In this document: piece by piece, positions 1 to 9,071 of the stretch
How positions within the stretch are numbered: position 1 is the first letter of the stretch
Layout: the number at the start of each line of letters is the position of its first letter
Assembly (NCBI GenBank): GCA_023664605.1
Contig: JAMPFF010000002.1
Location: forward strand, 186,001 to 250,000
DNA from: Clostridium sp.
GTDB taxonomy: Bacteria > Bacillota > Clostridia > Lachnospirales > Lachnospiraceae
Direction of reading: 5' to 3'
DNA length: 64,000 nt
Notes under the pieces: generated by a model
Told to the model about the DNA's origin: nothing
Databases searched by the model: none
What the model saw: only the letters and a program-made list of their open reading frames with translations
Translations under genes and position numbers: made by a program

Positions 1-266
1 CTTGTATTGGCGAAATTGAAGCATTCATAGCCGCGGTCGGTCAGCGGTTTGTAGTTAAAGTCGTAGAGACCGTGGGAACTGCCGAGATTGCCGACGGTTA
101 TATAGGAGTAATTATGCCCTAAAGCTGAAAATTTGATAATATCCTGATAGTTTGCTTCATCAATTTTCCGGTATGGTTTATTGAGACAATAGATAATCAA
201 TACGGCCGCGGCCGGAATCAGCAGACATTTTAAGGCGAAACGCAATACGTCGTATTTTCTTTTCAT
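1..266 (-). CDS. SGNH-like membrane-anchored protein, partial (C-terminus cut by window edge)
   Basis: This reading frame begins at an ATG on the minus strand (264-266) behind a good GGAGGAAT ribosome site and runs off the left edge, so only about 88 residues are visible. The start has a basic MKRKYD tail, one hydrophobic segment (about residues 9-27), then an extracytoplasmic part with a GNLGSSHG motif. That GSS motif resembles the nucleophile block of AlgX/DltD-like SGNH proteins that partner MBOAT acyltransferases. It lies directly downstream of the MBOAT gene (start 13 bases after that stop), the same order as the MBOAT/SGNH-like pair at 16474 and 17992. Acyl transfer to an exported glycan is inferred. 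The catalytic Asp-His block is outside the window. Confidence 0.6.
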   Translation of the reverse strand, partial: MKRKYDVLRFALKCLLIPAAAVLIIYCLNKPYRKIDEANYQDIIKFSALGHNYSYITVGNLGSSHGLYDFNYKPLTDRGYECFNFANT

Positions 267-279
267 AGTAATTCCTCCG

Positions 280-1710
280 TTAAAACTGGAAATAGATAAA
301 TTCCGTAGCAATGCCTTTCGGCGCAAACAGTGCAATGATAACTAACAGCAGAATATACACGGGCCATCTGACGAGGCATATCTGCTTGGAAAATTCCTTG
401 ATTACGTCATACTTAAGAGAAAGAATATCGTAAATGGCAAGAATCAGTACGGATAAGCCCATGCCTATCATCTGGATAAACGATAAATCCAGGCAGATTA
501 CAGCGGTTTTTAAATAGTTGAGCGGACGGGAGGCATCCCAGAACAGACGGGAAATAACCCACACGGCGTCCTCCATATTGTTTGCACGGAAAAAAATCCA
601 GGTAAAACATAATAGGATAAAAGTAACAGGAAGCTGCCAGAAATGCCTTTTATGTTTTTTGCCTTTGGGCCATATGATGGTTTCTGCAATTTGTAACAGG
701 CCGTGAAGACCGCCCCATACAATATAGGTAAGCGTACTGCCATGCCAGAAACCGCTGATTAAAAATGTAATCAGCAGATTGAAAAAGTGGCGCAGCTTCG
801 GCACTCTGTTACCGCCTAAAGGAATATAAACATAATCTCTAAACCATGAGGAAAGAGAAATATGCCAGCGGCTCCAGAATTCCTTGATGGAAAAAGAAAA
901 GTACGGACTTTTGAAATTGGTCATTAAATCGACGCCGAATAATTTGGCACAGCCGATGGCGATATCGGAATAACCGGAGAAGTCGCAGTAAATTTCAATA
1001 GCGAACATCACGGTGACGACAATGAAAGCAAGTCCTACATAAGCATGTACATTATCATATAATTGATTGACAGTGATGGCAAAGACGTCGGCAATGACTA
1101 ATTTTTTATAATACCCCCACGCCATTAATTTTAAGCCGTAAGTGACGTTTTCATAGCAGAAAGGACGTTCCTTTTTAAACTGTGGCAAAAGAGCATCCGC
1201 TCTGCCGATAGGTCCGGCCAGAAGCTGTGGAAAAAAGGAGACAAAGAGTGCGTAATAGCCAAAATGTTTTTCCGCATGTATTTTGCCATGGTAAACATCA
1301 ATCAGATAGCCCATGGACTGGAAAAAGTAAAAGGAAACGCCGGCAGGAAGAAGTATGGTCATGGTAAAAGGCTGCATTGACAGTCTTCCGGCCGAAATCA
1401 TGTCATTTATCCGGGCAATGACGGGATTTGCTGTTTTAAAAAAGATAAGAATACCGACAAGCGGTACAATGCCAAGTAAAAGATTGCGCTTTTTTTGCCT
1501 GTCAGAACGTGCTTTTTCAAACGACAGGGCGAGTAAATAGGTTAAAAGCGTTGTTAAAAAGAGTAAAATCCCATACCACAGATGCAGATTTATATAGAAA
1601 ACATAGCCGGAAAGCAATAAAAACCCCCATCTGTATTTATGCGGAACCATATAATATAAAAGAAATACTGCAATGATAAAAATACCGAAAGCTATCGAAT
1701 TAAAAAGCAT
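280..1710 (-). CDS. MBOAT family O-acyltransferase (AlgI/DltB-like)
   Basis: A 476-residue multi-spanning protein of the usual MBOAT length. It carries the AlgI-type motif SFFPQLLAGPI and, near residues 310-330, the GFWHGS segment with the conserved membrane histidine. Family members move acyl groups (usually acetyl) across the membrane onto exported polysaccharides or teichoic acids. The start ATG has an AGAGG ribosome site 6-7 bases upstream, and a clear minus-strand TATAAT (complement of 1735-1740) lies just before it without a good -35 box. It heads a minus-strand pair with the SGNH-like partner at 1-266, which would form the membrane-plus-surface acylation unit. The substrate cannot be read from the sequence. 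Confidence 0.9.
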   Translation of the reverse strand: MLFNSIAFGIFIIAVFLLYYMVPHKYRWGFLLLSGYVFYINLHLWYGILLFLTTLLTYLLALSFEKARSDRQKKRNLLLGIVPLVGILIFFKTANPVIARINDMISAGRLSMQPFTMTILLPAGVSFYFFQSMGYLIDVYHGKIHAEKHFGYYALFVSFFPQLLAGPIGRADALLPQFKKERPFCYENVTYGLKLMAWGYYKKLVIADVFAITVNQLYDNVHAYVGLAFIVVTVMFAIEIYCDFSGYSDIAIGCAKLFGVDLMTNFKSPYFSFSIKEFWSRWHISLSSWFRDYVYIPLGGNRVPKLRHFFNLLITFLISGFWHGSTLTYIVWGGLHGLLQIAETIIWPKGKKHKRHFWQLPVTFILLCFTWIFFRANNMEDAVWVISRLFWDASRPLNYLKTAVICLDLSFIQMIGMGLSVLILAIYDILSLKYDVIKEFSKQICLVRWPVYILLLVIIALFAPKGIATEFIYFQF

Positions 1711-1902
1711 AGCAAGCCTCTTTCTTTATTATGTATTATAGCCTGTACCATTAAAAGTTTACCACAAATTGGAAAGGATAGAACATAAAATATCTGCTAT
1801 TAAGAAATAATTAATAAATATACCTCTTTCATAGCCGCTTTGTGGACACGCAGGGGATAAATGTGATAAGATAATAGAAAATTATCAAGGGAACAGGCGA
1901 AA

Positions 1903-3432
1903 ATGGGTATTACCTCTTTTTATTTTTTATGTTTTTTTGCAGGTATTTTAATCATATATTACAGTATTCCAAAACGCTGGCAATGGGCTTTTTTACTGTT
2001 TTGCAGCATTGCCTATTATCTTCTTACCGATAACGGCGTTCTGATTTTATATCCACTTTTTTCGGTAGGCGTCAGTTATTTGGGCATACGGATAATGACG
2101 AAAACGGAAGATGAGAAAAGAAAAAAAACGGCGTTAGCAATAACGCTTATGATAAATCTTGGTATTTTATTTGTTTTAAAATATATTAACTTCGGTATTT
2201 ATACGGTCAACGGCATTGCCGGATTTTTCGGCGCTTCCGAGTCTGTTCTGCACAGGTTTCACTTTCCGGTTCCGCTCGGAGTTTCTTTTTATACGTTTTC
2301 TTTGCTGGGATATGTGATAGATGCCTATTATGGCATTGCCAAACCGCAGCCGAATCCAGTGAAACTTGCTTTGTATGGGATGTATTTTCCGGCGATGATT
2401 TCCGGTCCGATTTTACAATACAGGGAATGCGGGGAACAGTTTTTTACGGCGCATACCTTTGATTATCATAAAGTGACAAGGGGTATGCAGCGGATGCTGT
2501 GGGGGCTTTTTAAGAAGTTAGTCATTGCGGAGAGACTGCGTCAGCTTGTCGATACCGTATACGGGCAGTATCAGGAATATCCGGGCGCATACATCTGGAT
2601 TGCGACTATCTGCTATGCCTTTCAACTGTATACGGACTTTTCCGGCTGTATGGATATTGTTTTGGGAATGTCGGAGAGTCTGGGGCTTACGCTTCCGGAG
2701 AATTTTAAAACGCCGTTTTTTGCTAAGAGCGTGGCGGAATATTGGAGAAGATGGCACATTACGCTTGGCGTCTGGATGAAAGAGTATGTATTTTATCCGC
2801 TTTTACGTTCCCGCTTTTTTACCGGATTAAATAAGTCCTGGAAGCAGAAATTCGGAAAGAAAAGAGGAAAGCAGTACGCCACATTTGCCGGAATGTTTGT
2901 GTTATGGTTTACGGTAGGCGTATGGCATGGCGGGGAATGGAAATATGTTATCGGTTCGGGGCTTTTGCACTGGTTTTATATTGTAATGGAGGAATTATTG
3001 GAGGCTCCCTGTGCAAGACTTATGGAAAAGGCGCATATCAATACAAAAGGGAAAGTTATCGGAAGCATCCGTATGCTGAGAACATTTCTACTGGTATGTA
3101 TCGGAGATTTATTTTTCCGGGCAGATTCCGTCGGTGATGCGCTCGCTATGTTAAAAGGTGCGGTGACGGCTTGGAATCCCGACATTTTATGGAACGGTGC
3201 GCTGACACAGCTTGGCCTTGATGCGGTCGAGCTGGTAATTGCCGTTGTTTCTTTGCTGGTATTGCTTATGGTATCGTGCCTGCAGCAGAGCGGCTCGGTG
3301 CGTGATAAAATTGCAGAAAAAAAGCTGCCAGTCAGATGGTTTATCTGGTATGCGCTGTTATTTGCCGTTATTTTGTTTGGCTGTTACGGACCGGAATACA
3401 GCGCGGCAGAATTTATTTATCAGGGATTTTAA
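1903..3432 (+). CDS. MBOAT family O-acyltransferase, second copy
   Basis: This 509-residue polytopic protein is divergent from the 280-1710 gene and is also an MBOAT member. Motifs seen are YFPAMISGPI (equivalent of the AlgI SFFPQLxAGPI block), the YTDFSGCMDI segment, WRRWHITL, and GVWHGGEW with the conserved histidine. No SGNH-like partner directly follows; the next gene is a glycosyltransferase on the same strand 121 bases away. Sequence drift from the other two MBOAT proteins here (for example FPAMISGP instead of FPQLxAGP) suggests a different acceptor rather than recent duplication. Acyl transfer to a surface glycan is inferred from the family. Confidence 0.88.
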   Translation: MGITSFYFLCFFAGILIIYYSIPKRWQWAFLLFCSIAYYLLTDNGVLILYPLFSVGVSYLGIRIMTKTEDEKRKKTALAITLMINLGILFVLKYINFGIYTVNGIAGFFGASESVLHRFHFPVPLGVSFYTFSLLGYVIDAYYGIAKPQPNPVKLALYGMYFPAMISGPILQYRECGEQFFTAHTFDYHKVTRGMQRMLWGLFKKLVIAERLRQLVDTVYGQYQEYPGAYIWIATICYAFQLYTDFSGCMDIVLGMSESLGLTLPENFKTPFFAKSVAEYWRRWHITLGVWMKEYVFYPLLRSRFFTGLNKSWKQKFGKKRGKQYATFAGMFVLWFTVGVWHGGEWKYVIGSGLLHWFYIVMEELLEAPCARLMEKAHINTKGKVIGSIRMLRTFLLVCIGDLFFRADSVGDALAMLKGAVTAWNPDILWNGALTQLGLDAVELVIAVVSLLVLLMVSCLQQSGSVRDKIAEKKLPVRWFIWYALLFAVILFGCYGPEYSAAEFIYQGF

Positions 3433-3553
3433 CAAAGACCGATAAATTTGTTAGGATTCAGGGTAGAGAATACAAATATTTTATGATATGATGATAATAA
3501 CGTGGAAATAAGTTTTTACGGGTTACAAGCTAAGGGAAAGGCATGGTTATAGA

Positions 3554-4486
3554 ATGGATAAAATTGCGGTTTTGATTCCTTGTTATAATGAAGAAAAGAC
3601 GATTGCCAAAGTGGTAAGAGACGCAAAAGCGGCTTTGCCGGAGGCGGTGATTTATGTATATGATAATAATTCCAAAGACCGTACGGTGGAGTGCGCGAGG
3701 GAAGCGGGCGCGCAGATACGGTATGAATATATGCAGGGCAAGGGAAATGTTATCCGCCGTATGTTCCGTGAGATAGAAGCGGAATGTTATATCATGGTAG
3801 ACGGGGATGATACATACCCGATGGAGTATGCAAGGGAAATGGCGGATAAGGTATTGAGCCACAATGCGGATATGGTAGTGGGCGACAGGCTTTCATCAAC
3901 GTATTTTACGGAGAATAAGAGACCTTTTCATAATTTTGGAAACAGTATTGTCCGCAGCAGCATCAATAAACTGTTCCATTGCGATATTAAGGATATTATG
4001 ACGGGATACAGGGCGTTCAGTTATGGTTTTGTCAAAACATTTCCGGTGCTTTCCACAGGATTTGAGATTGAAACGGAAATGACAATACATGCGGTTTATA
4101 ACAATTTGCAGATTGAAAATGTCATTGTGGATTACAGAGACCGGCCGGAGGGAAGCGAATCGAAGCTTAATACGTTTTCCGACGGATTTAAGGTTTTGCA
4201 TACGATTGTCAAACTGTACCGGGATTATAAACCACTTGGTTTTTTCTGCTCGTTTGCGGTTATTTTGGCGGCGGCGGCGGTTGCTATGTTTATTCCGATT
4301 TTGATTTCTTATATTGAAACGGGGCTGGTGCTGCGCTTCCCGACCCTGTTTTGCTGTGGATTTATCGCATTAGCGGCGGTACAGTCATTTTTTGCCGGTT
4401 TGATTTTGTCCAATATGGCGTTAAAAAACCGGAGAGATTTTGAATACCGTTATGCGCTGGTGATGCGCAATGTAACTAAAAAATAG
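3554..4486 (+). CDS. Polyprenyl-phosphate glycosyltransferase (GT2, GtrB/DPM1-like)
   Basis: The 310-residue protein starts with a GT2 fold: VLIPCYNEE near residue 6, then VDGDDTYP (DxD-type metal site) near residue 77, and the family segment GYRAFSY. Two C-terminal hydrophobic segments (about 230-255 and 265-290) match the bactoprenol-phosphate glucosyltransferase (GtrB/CsbB) layout. Such enzymes load a sugar from a nucleotide donor onto undecaprenyl phosphate at the inner face; a GtrA flippase and GT-C enzymes then use it outside. A GtrA gene lies at 8547 and several GT-C-like proteins lie nearby, so a distributed GtrABC-type decoration system is plausible. The leader has the local motif GGAAAGGCATGG 10 bases before the ATG. 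Confidence 0.88.
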   Translation: MDKIAVLIPCYNEEKTIAKVVRDAKAALPEAVIYVYDNNSKDRTVECAREAGAQIRYEYMQGKGNVIRRMFREIEAECYIMVDGDDTYPMEYAREMADKVLSHNADMVVGDRLSSTYFTENKRPFHNFGNSIVRSSINKLFHCDIKDIMTGYRAFSYGFVKTFPVLSTGFEIETEMTIHAVYNNLQIENVIVDYRDRPEGSESKLNTFSDGFKVLHTIVKLYRDYKPLGFFCSFAVILAAAAVAMFIPILISYIETGLVLRFPTLFCCGFIALAAVQSFFAGLILSNMALKNRRDFEYRYALVMRNVTKK

Positions 4487-4491
4487 GATGA

Positions 4492-6291
4492 TTAACGAAG
4501 CTGATACACCTCATAAGCATTTCCTCCGGCGCTAAAGGTGTCGGCTAATTCGCATTTGACATTGTATGTATGCCGAAAGTACATGGTGACGGGATGCTCA
4601 CGGTAATATAGTCCTTCTTTAAAGATAAAGTAAACATTGCGGTTTTGGACGAGGTCCTCACCAAATTTCCCGATACCGTGGTTTGCCAGTTTTTTCCGGC
4701 TGTTGGGATTGCAGGCAACGCCCCAGTTGGTATAGAAGAAATTCTGGTAGGCGTCCAACGTCGTATCAAAAGGTGATTCGCAGTAGTTATCCAACGTACC
4801 GCTGTCATAAGTCCAGATATAGAAATTGTCCGGATGTTCATAGCAGTATTCCTTTAAATCTTCCCATACGGCCTGATTCACATGATAAGAGGAGTCAATA
4901 TTGGTTTTGGTGCAGTATACGGAAAGGGCAGACAGAATAATGATGCACGGCAATACAAGCGCATAAAAAACTTTCCGGTTAATCTTTATCAGGTTAAATG
5001 CGGTCAGGATGCCGCATAAAACGATGGCATCGGTGACGATAAGAGGCTGTATGATTCGTTTTGGGAACCGCCCTTCATATAAGAGATATCCCCATGCCAC
5101 CATCCTTCCGGCAAGATAAAGCAGATAGACGGCAAGCGCGATGGTATTTTTACTGTAAAGAATGCAGCAAAGCGTAAACAAAAGCAAAACGGCGGTACAT
5201 ATATTCAACGGCTGCATACCGTCCTGATATAAAAAGACGCTCAATGTGCCGACGGCAATATTTTGCAGCCTGGAGATAAGCGGCGTACGCGCATGATAAC
5301 AGTCCTTGGCAATCTGATACATATGTTCCCAGTCCTCTACGCTCATCTGATAACCGATATGGGGCGCGCCACCCCTCATATAAGCATAGGCCTCCTCGTC
5401 GATGCCAAGAGCGGACAGTTCATAGGAGCATTCATCATATTCCGGCCATGTATAAAAATCGCCGACGCGTTCCCTGTAATGATTGATTTTCATAAAATCG
5501 GACCATTCCTCTTCGGAATAGGCAATCATATGGACGCCATACAAAATCCCCATGCCAAGAAACAGGATGCCGGCAAAGGAAAACAGTTTTAGCATATAGT
5601 CGGCGTAAAAACGCTGGTTGGATAAGAGCCATTTGGAAAGCCATAAAAGACCTGCTATCGGCAGCAGCATGTACAGGACGTTCTGGCGCATACTGAAAGT
5701 AAGCCAGGCAAGAATAAATGTGGGGATGTTTCCTTTTAAAAATACGGCAGGGCTTTCATCCGATTTGGTCGTGATAAAATAAAATAACGCCGTGGCTGCA
5801 CAAAATCCAGCGGTTGTGGTATACTGCACCTCGCTGATGATATTAAAATCCACGATAAAAAATAAAACCGTAAGAATCGCCAGTGACGGCAGGATAACGG
5901 AATCGGACTGAAAATGTTTTTTTTGGAGTTGAAGCATTCTATGGTATAACAGCCAGATACAGACGATATGAACGCCGTGCTGAAAAAGGCCGTACCAGGG
6001 AATCGCGCTGTTTATCTTATAAAGGCAGCATAGAAGCCAGGAGAGCGGATACAGAAAAAATAATACATGAGCGTCCGGTTCGCCCAAATAGGCGCCGGAG
6101 AGCATACTGTACATGCCGAAATCGTCATTGATGCCGTCAACAGGTTTTATATAATATAAAAGAAAGGCGTAAAATGCGGCCAGGAAGAGAAAGAAAAGGA
6201 AAACATCCGCATGGCGGTACAAAAATCCATGTTCTTTTTCAGTGGAAAAAGACAGATGCTTTAATTGGGAACTTCGTCTGGCAAATGGCAT
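4492..6291 (-). CDS. Large polytopic membrane protein, GT-C-like
   Basis: A 599-residue protein with roughly ten or more hydrophobic segments. After the first membrane segment comes a short loop with GINDDFGMY, an acidic motif placed where GT-C glycosyltransferases carry their catalytic aspartate. The last 150 residues form a soluble domain, probably outside the cell. I do not recognise a named family with certainty. By layout it could transfer a sugar from a polyprenyl-phosphate donor, which the neighbouring GT2 enzyme at 3554 (convergent, 5 bases between the stops) could supply. The start has a GAAAGGATGG leader and ATG at 6289-6291; a promoter is listed separately. Confidence 0.6.
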   Translation of the reverse strand: MPFARRSSQLKHLSFSTEKEHGFLYRHADVFLFFLFLAAFYAFLLYYIKPVDGINDDFGMYSMLSGAYLGEPDAHVLFFLYPLSWLLCCLYKINSAIPWYGLFQHGVHIVCIWLLYHRMLQLQKKHFQSDSVILPSLAILTVLFFIVDFNIISEVQYTTTAGFCAATALFYFITTKSDESPAVFLKGNIPTFILAWLTFSMRQNVLYMLLPIAGLLWLSKWLLSNQRFYADYMLKLFSFAGILFLGMGILYGVHMIAYSEEEWSDFMKINHYRERVGDFYTWPEYDECSYELSALGIDEEAYAYMRGGAPHIGYQMSVEDWEHMYQIAKDCYHARTPLISRLQNIAVGTLSVFLYQDGMQPLNICTAVLLLFTLCCILYSKNTIALAVYLLYLAGRMVAWGYLLYEGRFPKRIIQPLIVTDAIVLCGILTAFNLIKINRKVFYALVLPCIIILSALSVYCTKTNIDSSYHVNQAVWEDLKEYCYEHPDNFYIWTYDSGTLDNYCESPFDTTLDAYQNFFYTNWGVACNPNSRKKLANHGIGKFGEDLVQNRNVYFIFKEGLYYREHPVTMYFRHTYNVKCELADTFSAGGNAYEVYQLR

Positions 6292-6336
6292 TTTTGACCA
6301 TCCTTTCTATCATTCGTACATATTTATAGTTTTATT

Positions 6337-6366
6337 ATTATATACTATAAAAGGGTGAAGTTACAA
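6337..6366 (-). promoter_or_regulatory. Sigma-A-type promoter for the 4492-6291 gene
   Basis: On the minus strand TTGTAA (complement of 6361-6366) and TATAAT (complement of 6337-6342) are 18 bases apart, upstream of the minus-strand start at 6291. Confidence 0.55.
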
Positions 6367-6498
6367 GTTTTGAATGAAATAATTGCGATTTCGGAGAGAT
6401 TATTAAGAAAAACGAAAGGTTTTTTTAATATTTAAAAGAAAAACGCCCACAGGCGGAAAAATATGGTATAGTGATGGTAATGAAAGGTGTGGTGAATC

Positions 6499-7608
6499 AT
6501 GCAGCAGAAAAAAAACGGGAAAAATTTTCATATGAATGGAAGAGCGGCCTTATTTGCCGTAATGATTGGCTTCTGTATTCTGGCAATCATAGAAATAGCA
6601 TACGGACAGGCGCAGTTAAAGGTGGAAAAGGAAAGGCTTGCCCTGGAAGAGACCAACCATCAGACATTACAGGCGTTAGAACTGGCGAAAGACGAGACGA
6701 AGACCGAACAAACCGATTCAGGAAGCGTAACGACGCCGCAGGAGAGTTCTTTTATGAATACCGTGGAAAAGACGGCAAAAGAGACGGAGCAGAAGCAGGA
6801 GGAACAGTCCGCACAGAGTGAAGAACAGACTGCGCCTGCGAATGACGGTAAAGAATATGATATGCAGATTGTTTTTATGGGAGACAGTTTGTTAGACCAT
6901 GTGCGGGAATATGACGGCATTGCCGCCCTGATAAGCGACGCCTGCAACGCCAATGTCTATAACATGTCGATGGGCGGCACGACGGCGGCTCTTGCACCCG
7001 GAGAAACGGCTGATTTCGACAAATGGGATTCCCGTTGTCTCTTAGGTGTTGTCTATGCGATTTTAGGAAAGATTGATACGTCTCTTTTCGAGCCGTATAA
7101 AGCGGGAGAAATTTTGAAAACCTGCGATTTTTCCAAGACGGATTATTTTGTAATCGAATATGGCGTCAATGATTTTCTGGCGAAGATTCCGCAGAATTAT
7201 TATTTGGAAAACGGTGAAACCAGAAATGAGGGCAGTGAACATACTTACGCGGGAGCCTTGGATACGGCTATTACACTTTTGCACGACGCATATCCGAATG
7301 CCCATTTTCTGATAATTGGACCGCATTACTGCCAGTTCTTTAATGGTGAGACATTTATGGGCGACGGTTATACCTATGATAACGGTTATGGAAAGCTGAT
7401 TGACTATACGAGAGTGTGCGGCTATGTAGCGAACCAGCATAAGGAGGACGGCGTTTTATTCTATAATGCCTTTGAGGAAAGCGGCATCGACGCATATTCG
7501 GCGGACGATTGTTTAGAGGATGGTATCCATCTGACATCGGAGGGCAGGCGCAGATATGTGGAATATGCCATCCGGTTGATTAAGTCAGATTTTTATCCGG
7601 AAGAATAA
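6499..7608 (+). CDS. Membrane-anchored SGNH/GDSL hydrolase
   Basis: A 369-residue protein with an N-terminal membrane anchor (about residues 14-33), a short coiled-coil stretch, a Glu/Gln/Thr-rich linker to about residue 120, and an extracytoplasmic SGNH domain. The GDS block (MGDSLLDH, Ser130) and the terminal Asp-x-x-His block (DGIHLTSEG) are both present, as is a YGVNDF segment equivalent to the usual GxND block. It is likely an esterase or acyltransferase acting on surface glycans, in line with the acylation genes around it. It is followed after 90 bases by an acyl carrier protein gene. Confidence 0.82.
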   Translation: MQQKKNGKNFHMNGRAALFAVMIGFCILAIIEIAYGQAQLKVEKERLALEETNHQTLQALELAKDETKTEQTDSGSVTTPQESSFMNTVEKTAKETEQKQEEQSAQSEEQTAPANDGKEYDMQIVFMGDSLLDHVREYDGIAALISDACNANVYNMSMGGTTAALAPGETADFDKWDSRCLLGVVYAILGKIDTSLFEPYKAGEILKTCDFSKTDYFVIEYGVNDFLAKIPQNYYLENGETRNEGSEHTYAGALDTAITLLHDAYPNAHFLIIGPHYCQFFNGETFMGDGYTYDNGYGKLIDYTRVCGYVANQHKEDGVLFYNAFEESGIDAYSADDCLEDGIHLTSEGRRRYVEYAIRLIKSDFYPEE

Positions 7609-7698
7609 AAGTTATTGCGGAATAGGCCGAAATCCGATACAATAGAAAAATGGATGGTTTCGCAGGATAATGGCGAGACCGGGAAGGATTACGGTAAA

Positions 7699-7941
7699 AT
7701 GAGCAGAGAAGAAGTATTTAAAAAATTGAACGAAGTATTTCAGGATGTTTTTGATGACGATACGATTACGGTGAATGATGCAACAACGGCTGACGATATT
7801 GAGGAATGGGATTCTTTGGAACATATTAACCTGATTGCAGCCGTTGAGCAGGAGTTTGGCGTAAAATTCAATATGGGACAGGTCGTATCCATGAAAAATG
7901 TAGGTGAAATGGCCGATATCATTATAAGCCATATTGGATAA
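7699..7941 (+). CDS. Acyl carrier protein
   Basis: An 80-residue protein with the EEWDSLEHI motif; Ser39 is the expected 4'-phosphopantetheine site. I chose the ATG at 7699, which has an AAGGA ribosome site about 10 bases upstream, because an upstream TTG start at 7615 would add 28 residues unlike any ACP. A free-standing ACP in a glycan locus usually carries an acyl or modified amino-acid group for transfer to a sugar. No adenylation (DltA-like) or ketosynthase gene is visible nearby, so its loader must be elsewhere. It converges with the VOC gene, leaving one base between stops. Confidence 0.88.
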   Translation: MSREEVFKKLNEVFQDVFDDDTITVNDATTADDIEEWDSLEHINLIAAVEQEFGVKFNMGQVVSMKNVGEMADIIISHIG

Positions 7942-7942
7942 T

Positions 7943-8341
7943 TCATCCTCTCAATAATTCAATCATCCCTAAAATAGGGCTTATTAAGAAAGCGACCTCC
8001 CTGCCCTGCAGCGCAGGGGCGGGAGTGGGCGTATCAACGGCGGTAAAACCGCTTGTAAGGAGCGTCTGATAGTCCTTATCAAAAGCGTTTGTTTCATAGC
8101 AGATATGATAGGGGCTGTTCTTGTATTTTTTCATCAGCCCTGATACGACAGAGTCCTCTGCTGCAGGAGAGACTAATTCAATACAATATTCGTCTTTTTG
8201 CATGAAACAAATATTGACTTTACGAATATCGTCATATATTGTGTTTTGCAGTATCCGGTAGCCTAAAGCCTCAAAGCTTTGGACTGCCTTATTTATTTTT
8301 TTTACAAGATAGCCAATATGATGCACTTTCAGTGTCGGCAT
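7943..8341 (-). CDS. VOC superfamily (glyoxalase/methylmalonyl-CoA epimerase-fold) protein
   Basis: A 132-residue single-repeat vicinal-oxygen-chelate protein. It begins with VHHIGYLV, a typical start with a metal-ligand histidine, and has CIELVSP and YHICYET, carrying later candidate ligands (Glu, His). VOC enzymes include epimerases, lyases and dioxygenases; the substrate is unknown. Position beside a free ACP suggests a role in making an acyl group, but this is inference only. The start has GGGGGAA about 9 bases upstream. Confidence 0.75.
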   Translation of the reverse strand: MPTLKVHHIGYLVKKINKAVQSFEALGYRILQNTIYDDIRKVNICFMQKDEYCIELVSPAAEDSVVSGLMKKYKNSPYHICYETNAFDKDYQTLLTSGFTAVDTPTPAPALQGREVAFLISPILGMIELLRG

Positions 8342-8546
8342 AGAATATTCCCCCGGTCTTTTACTGTTTCCCTTATTGATAAATGCTTTGATATTGTGTA
8401 TATTAAATAGAGTATAGGCTTCACGGTTGTGATACAGATATTATACAGGAATCTGCCGGTTTTGGAAATATCCTATTTTAACTGCAAAATGGGCGGTTGG
8501 AGCGCATGACGTTATCGAAGCGGGCCGTTTTATGGGGAGAATGAAG

Positions 8547-9071
8547 ATGAAAAAGCTGAAAACGCTTTATGAAAAGTATAAAGATTTTATCATGGAAGTG
8601 ATTCATTTCGGCATGGTGGGTGTTATTAATACGTTCATGGGCTGGGTGATTATCTTCATTTTATATAATATTGCGCATATGAATTATTGGTTTTCCAGCG
8701 CGATTTCCTATCTTATCGGCAGTATTTTTTCTTATCATGCCAATGCGAAAGTGACGTTCAAGGTAGAGGGCAAAGAACGTGATAAGATGCTGCCATGGCG
8801 GTTTGCCATCAATATTATCGTCTGCTATCTCGTTGCCTTTAGCGTTGCAAAGCCGCTTGTGACAAGTCTGTTATCGTCAAGGCCTAAGGATATCGTGGAG
8901 AAAATAGCGGTGATGCTGGGTATGGAATTTCAGGATATCGTGGAAAATATAGCGCTGATACTTGGCATGGGATTTTTTATCGTGATGAATTTCTTCGGAC
9001 AGAAATTATTTGTTTTCCGCAAGGTTCATAAAAAGCAACAGAATACGGACGGGGAGAGGAGCGGCGGATGA
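8547..9071 (+). CDS. GtrA family membrane protein (polyprenyl-phosphate-sugar flippase)
   Basis: About 174 residues with four hydrophobic segments, matching GtrA length and layout. The opening (IHFGMVGVINTFMGW) and the SYHANAKVTF segment are typical of GtrA. Members are thought to flip undecaprenyl-phosphate-linked sugars to the outer face. I prefer the ATG at 8547, which has GGGGAG seven bases upstream; an ATG at 8532 would add five residues. The stop overlaps the next start (ATGA), indicating translational coupling with the polytopic gene at 9068. Confidence 0.88.
   Translation: MKKLKTLYEKYKDFIMEVIHFGMVGVINTFMGWVIIFILYNIAHMNYWFSSAISYLIGSIFSYHANAKVTFKVEGKERDKMLPWRFAINIIVCYLVAFSVAKPLVTSLLSSRPKDIVEKIAVMLGMEFQDIVENIALILGMGFFIVMNFFGQKLFVFRKVHKKQQNTDGERSGG

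Noticed and set aside
6471-6821. 116-residue + strand frame over the SGNH hydrolase start
   Set aside because: Out of frame with the recognised hydrolase and without family features.
7615-7698. Longer ACP start
   Set aside because: The extra 28 residues are unlike any ACP, while an ATG with an AAGGA site lies at 7699.
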